Below are positions 63,520 through 64,000 of a stretch of DNA of 64,000 nucleotides, in pieces. The notes beneath the pieces were generated by a model. That model was not told the DNA's origin. It searched no databases and saw only the letters and a list, made by a program, of their open reading frames with translations. The number at the start of each line of letters is the position of its first letter. Positions within the stretch are counted from its first letter, which is position 1. The position numbers and the translations under genes are program-made. This DNA is from Mixophyes australis. Taxonomy: Eukaryota > Chordata > Amphibia > Anura > Limnodynastidae. Location of the stretch: the NCBI GenBank assembly GCA_036250195.1, contig JAVHZZ010000005.1:74263505-74327504 (forward strand). Reading direction: 5' to 3'.

Positions 63520-64000
63520 GACAGAGTGAAGCAGGCTGTCATGTACAAGGAGCCCCTCAAAGGTGGGAAAGGGATCACGGATATCCCCACCATGCTGCGA
63601 GCATTCTTTTTCTGCAACTGCATCCGCAGAAATATTAATGAAACGAACATTTGCTCTGCTGGGAAGTCCATGTCTCGCTTTTTCCTCCTGCCTCTTTGGA
63701 GGACCCTTGTTTGGGACAAGTGGGACAGCTACTTCCCTTACAACCGGACTACACCTTGGTTTTACTTAGATGTTGGACAATCTGTGATGGAGCACCATCT
63801 GGAGGGACTTAAACCAGACTTGTGAAAGCCAAAAACTGTCCACAAGCTCATCAGAGCTAAAGACATTATGGAATCTGTTTCAGGGCTCCCTACTACAACC
63901 ACAAAACACATGTGGGAGAACGTGGCCTCTAAGAGGCTGACTAATAGACACAAAGACATTGCATGGATGGCTATCCAGGGGGGTCTGCCTCTCAGGACAT
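63520..64000 (+). pseudogene. Tx1-type LINE ORF2, C-terminal part (runs off the window)
   Basis: DRVKQAVMYKEPLKGGKGIT, then LRAFFFCNCIRRNI, SMSRFFLLPLW, WDKWDS-FPYN, EHHLEGLKPDL, a stop, then KPKTVHKLIRAKDIMESV, SGLP, W-NVAS-RLTNRHKDIAWMA and QGGLPLR. These are the conserved C-terminal blocks of Tx1/L1-group LINE proteins. Only one in-frame stop (63823). The ATG that opens the local frame (63517) comes from the 18S sequence, not from the LINE. Confidence 0.82.

Noticed and set aside
63444..63825. Novel 102- or 64-codon protein genes at the right edge
   Set aside because: The sequence is 18S rRNA followed by a LINE C-terminus; the ATG comes from the rRNA.

Overview
The window is vertebrate nuclear DNA, most likely from a frog. 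Its only host gene I can support is the 5' part of NEK10, on the minus strand. I rebuilt nine consecutive coding exons by hand from acceptor and donor sites, reading phase and residue similarity: 41942-42015, which carries the ATG, then 40011-40071, 23802-23917, 20909-21007, 19595-19679, 10404-10445, 7198-7276, 4981-5048 and 2422-2501. All eight junctions are in phase. Together they give 704 nt (234 codons + 2 nt), and the gene runs off the left edge. The amphibian assignment rests on the repeat content (L2, Tx1/L1, hAT, Tf1/sushi-type Gypsy, Penelope, tRNA-headed SINEs, fold-back MITEs) and is an inference.

Nearly everything else is mobile DNA. 1-2.1 kb: a Tc1 element nested in an L1-type LINE. 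3.9-6.8 kb: two L2/CR1-type fragments on either side of NEK10 exon 8. 7.8-9.6 kb: an L1-type LINE on the minus strand. 10.6-11.7 kb: a GC-rich repeat, a degenerate minisatellite and a SINE. 11.87-16.49 kb: a complete hAT transposon with an intact 995-aa transposase and an 8-bp target duplication (TSD). 16.6-17.6 kb: a Gypsy fragment with protease and integrase-finger motifs unusually close together. 19.3-22.5 kb: MITEs, a SINE and an LTR scrap. 25.0-30.44 kb: a young Tf1/sushi-type Gypsy element with about 99% identical LTRs, an intact gag, a canonical frameshift site and a self-priming primer-binding site, but a pol killed by three small lesions. 31.9-34.7 kb: a degraded L2 on the minus strand. 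35.4-38.6 kb: a direct duplication, one copy split by a 420-bp solo LTR.

Upstream of NEK10 (42-48.7 kb) lie a SINE and several hairpin-rich elements. 48772-62362 is a single 13.6-kb composite of two almost identical Penelope-like elements in inverted orientation, bounded by one 12-bp TSD. One copy has an intact 1102-aa RT/GIY-YIG ORF. The other differs by one G in a homopolymer.

The right edge holds a hAT end (62381) and then an apparent three-part retro-chimera, all on the plus strand: the 5' part of an intronless NSMCE2 pseudogene, about 109 bp of 18S rRNA, and the C-terminal coding part of a Tx1-type LINE. The strongest leads are this chimera, the inverted Penelope dimer, and the self-priming and frameshift signals of the Gypsy element. 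I saw no bacterial-type genes, CRISPR array or complete tRNA gene. All family assignments are by eye; no database search was possible.
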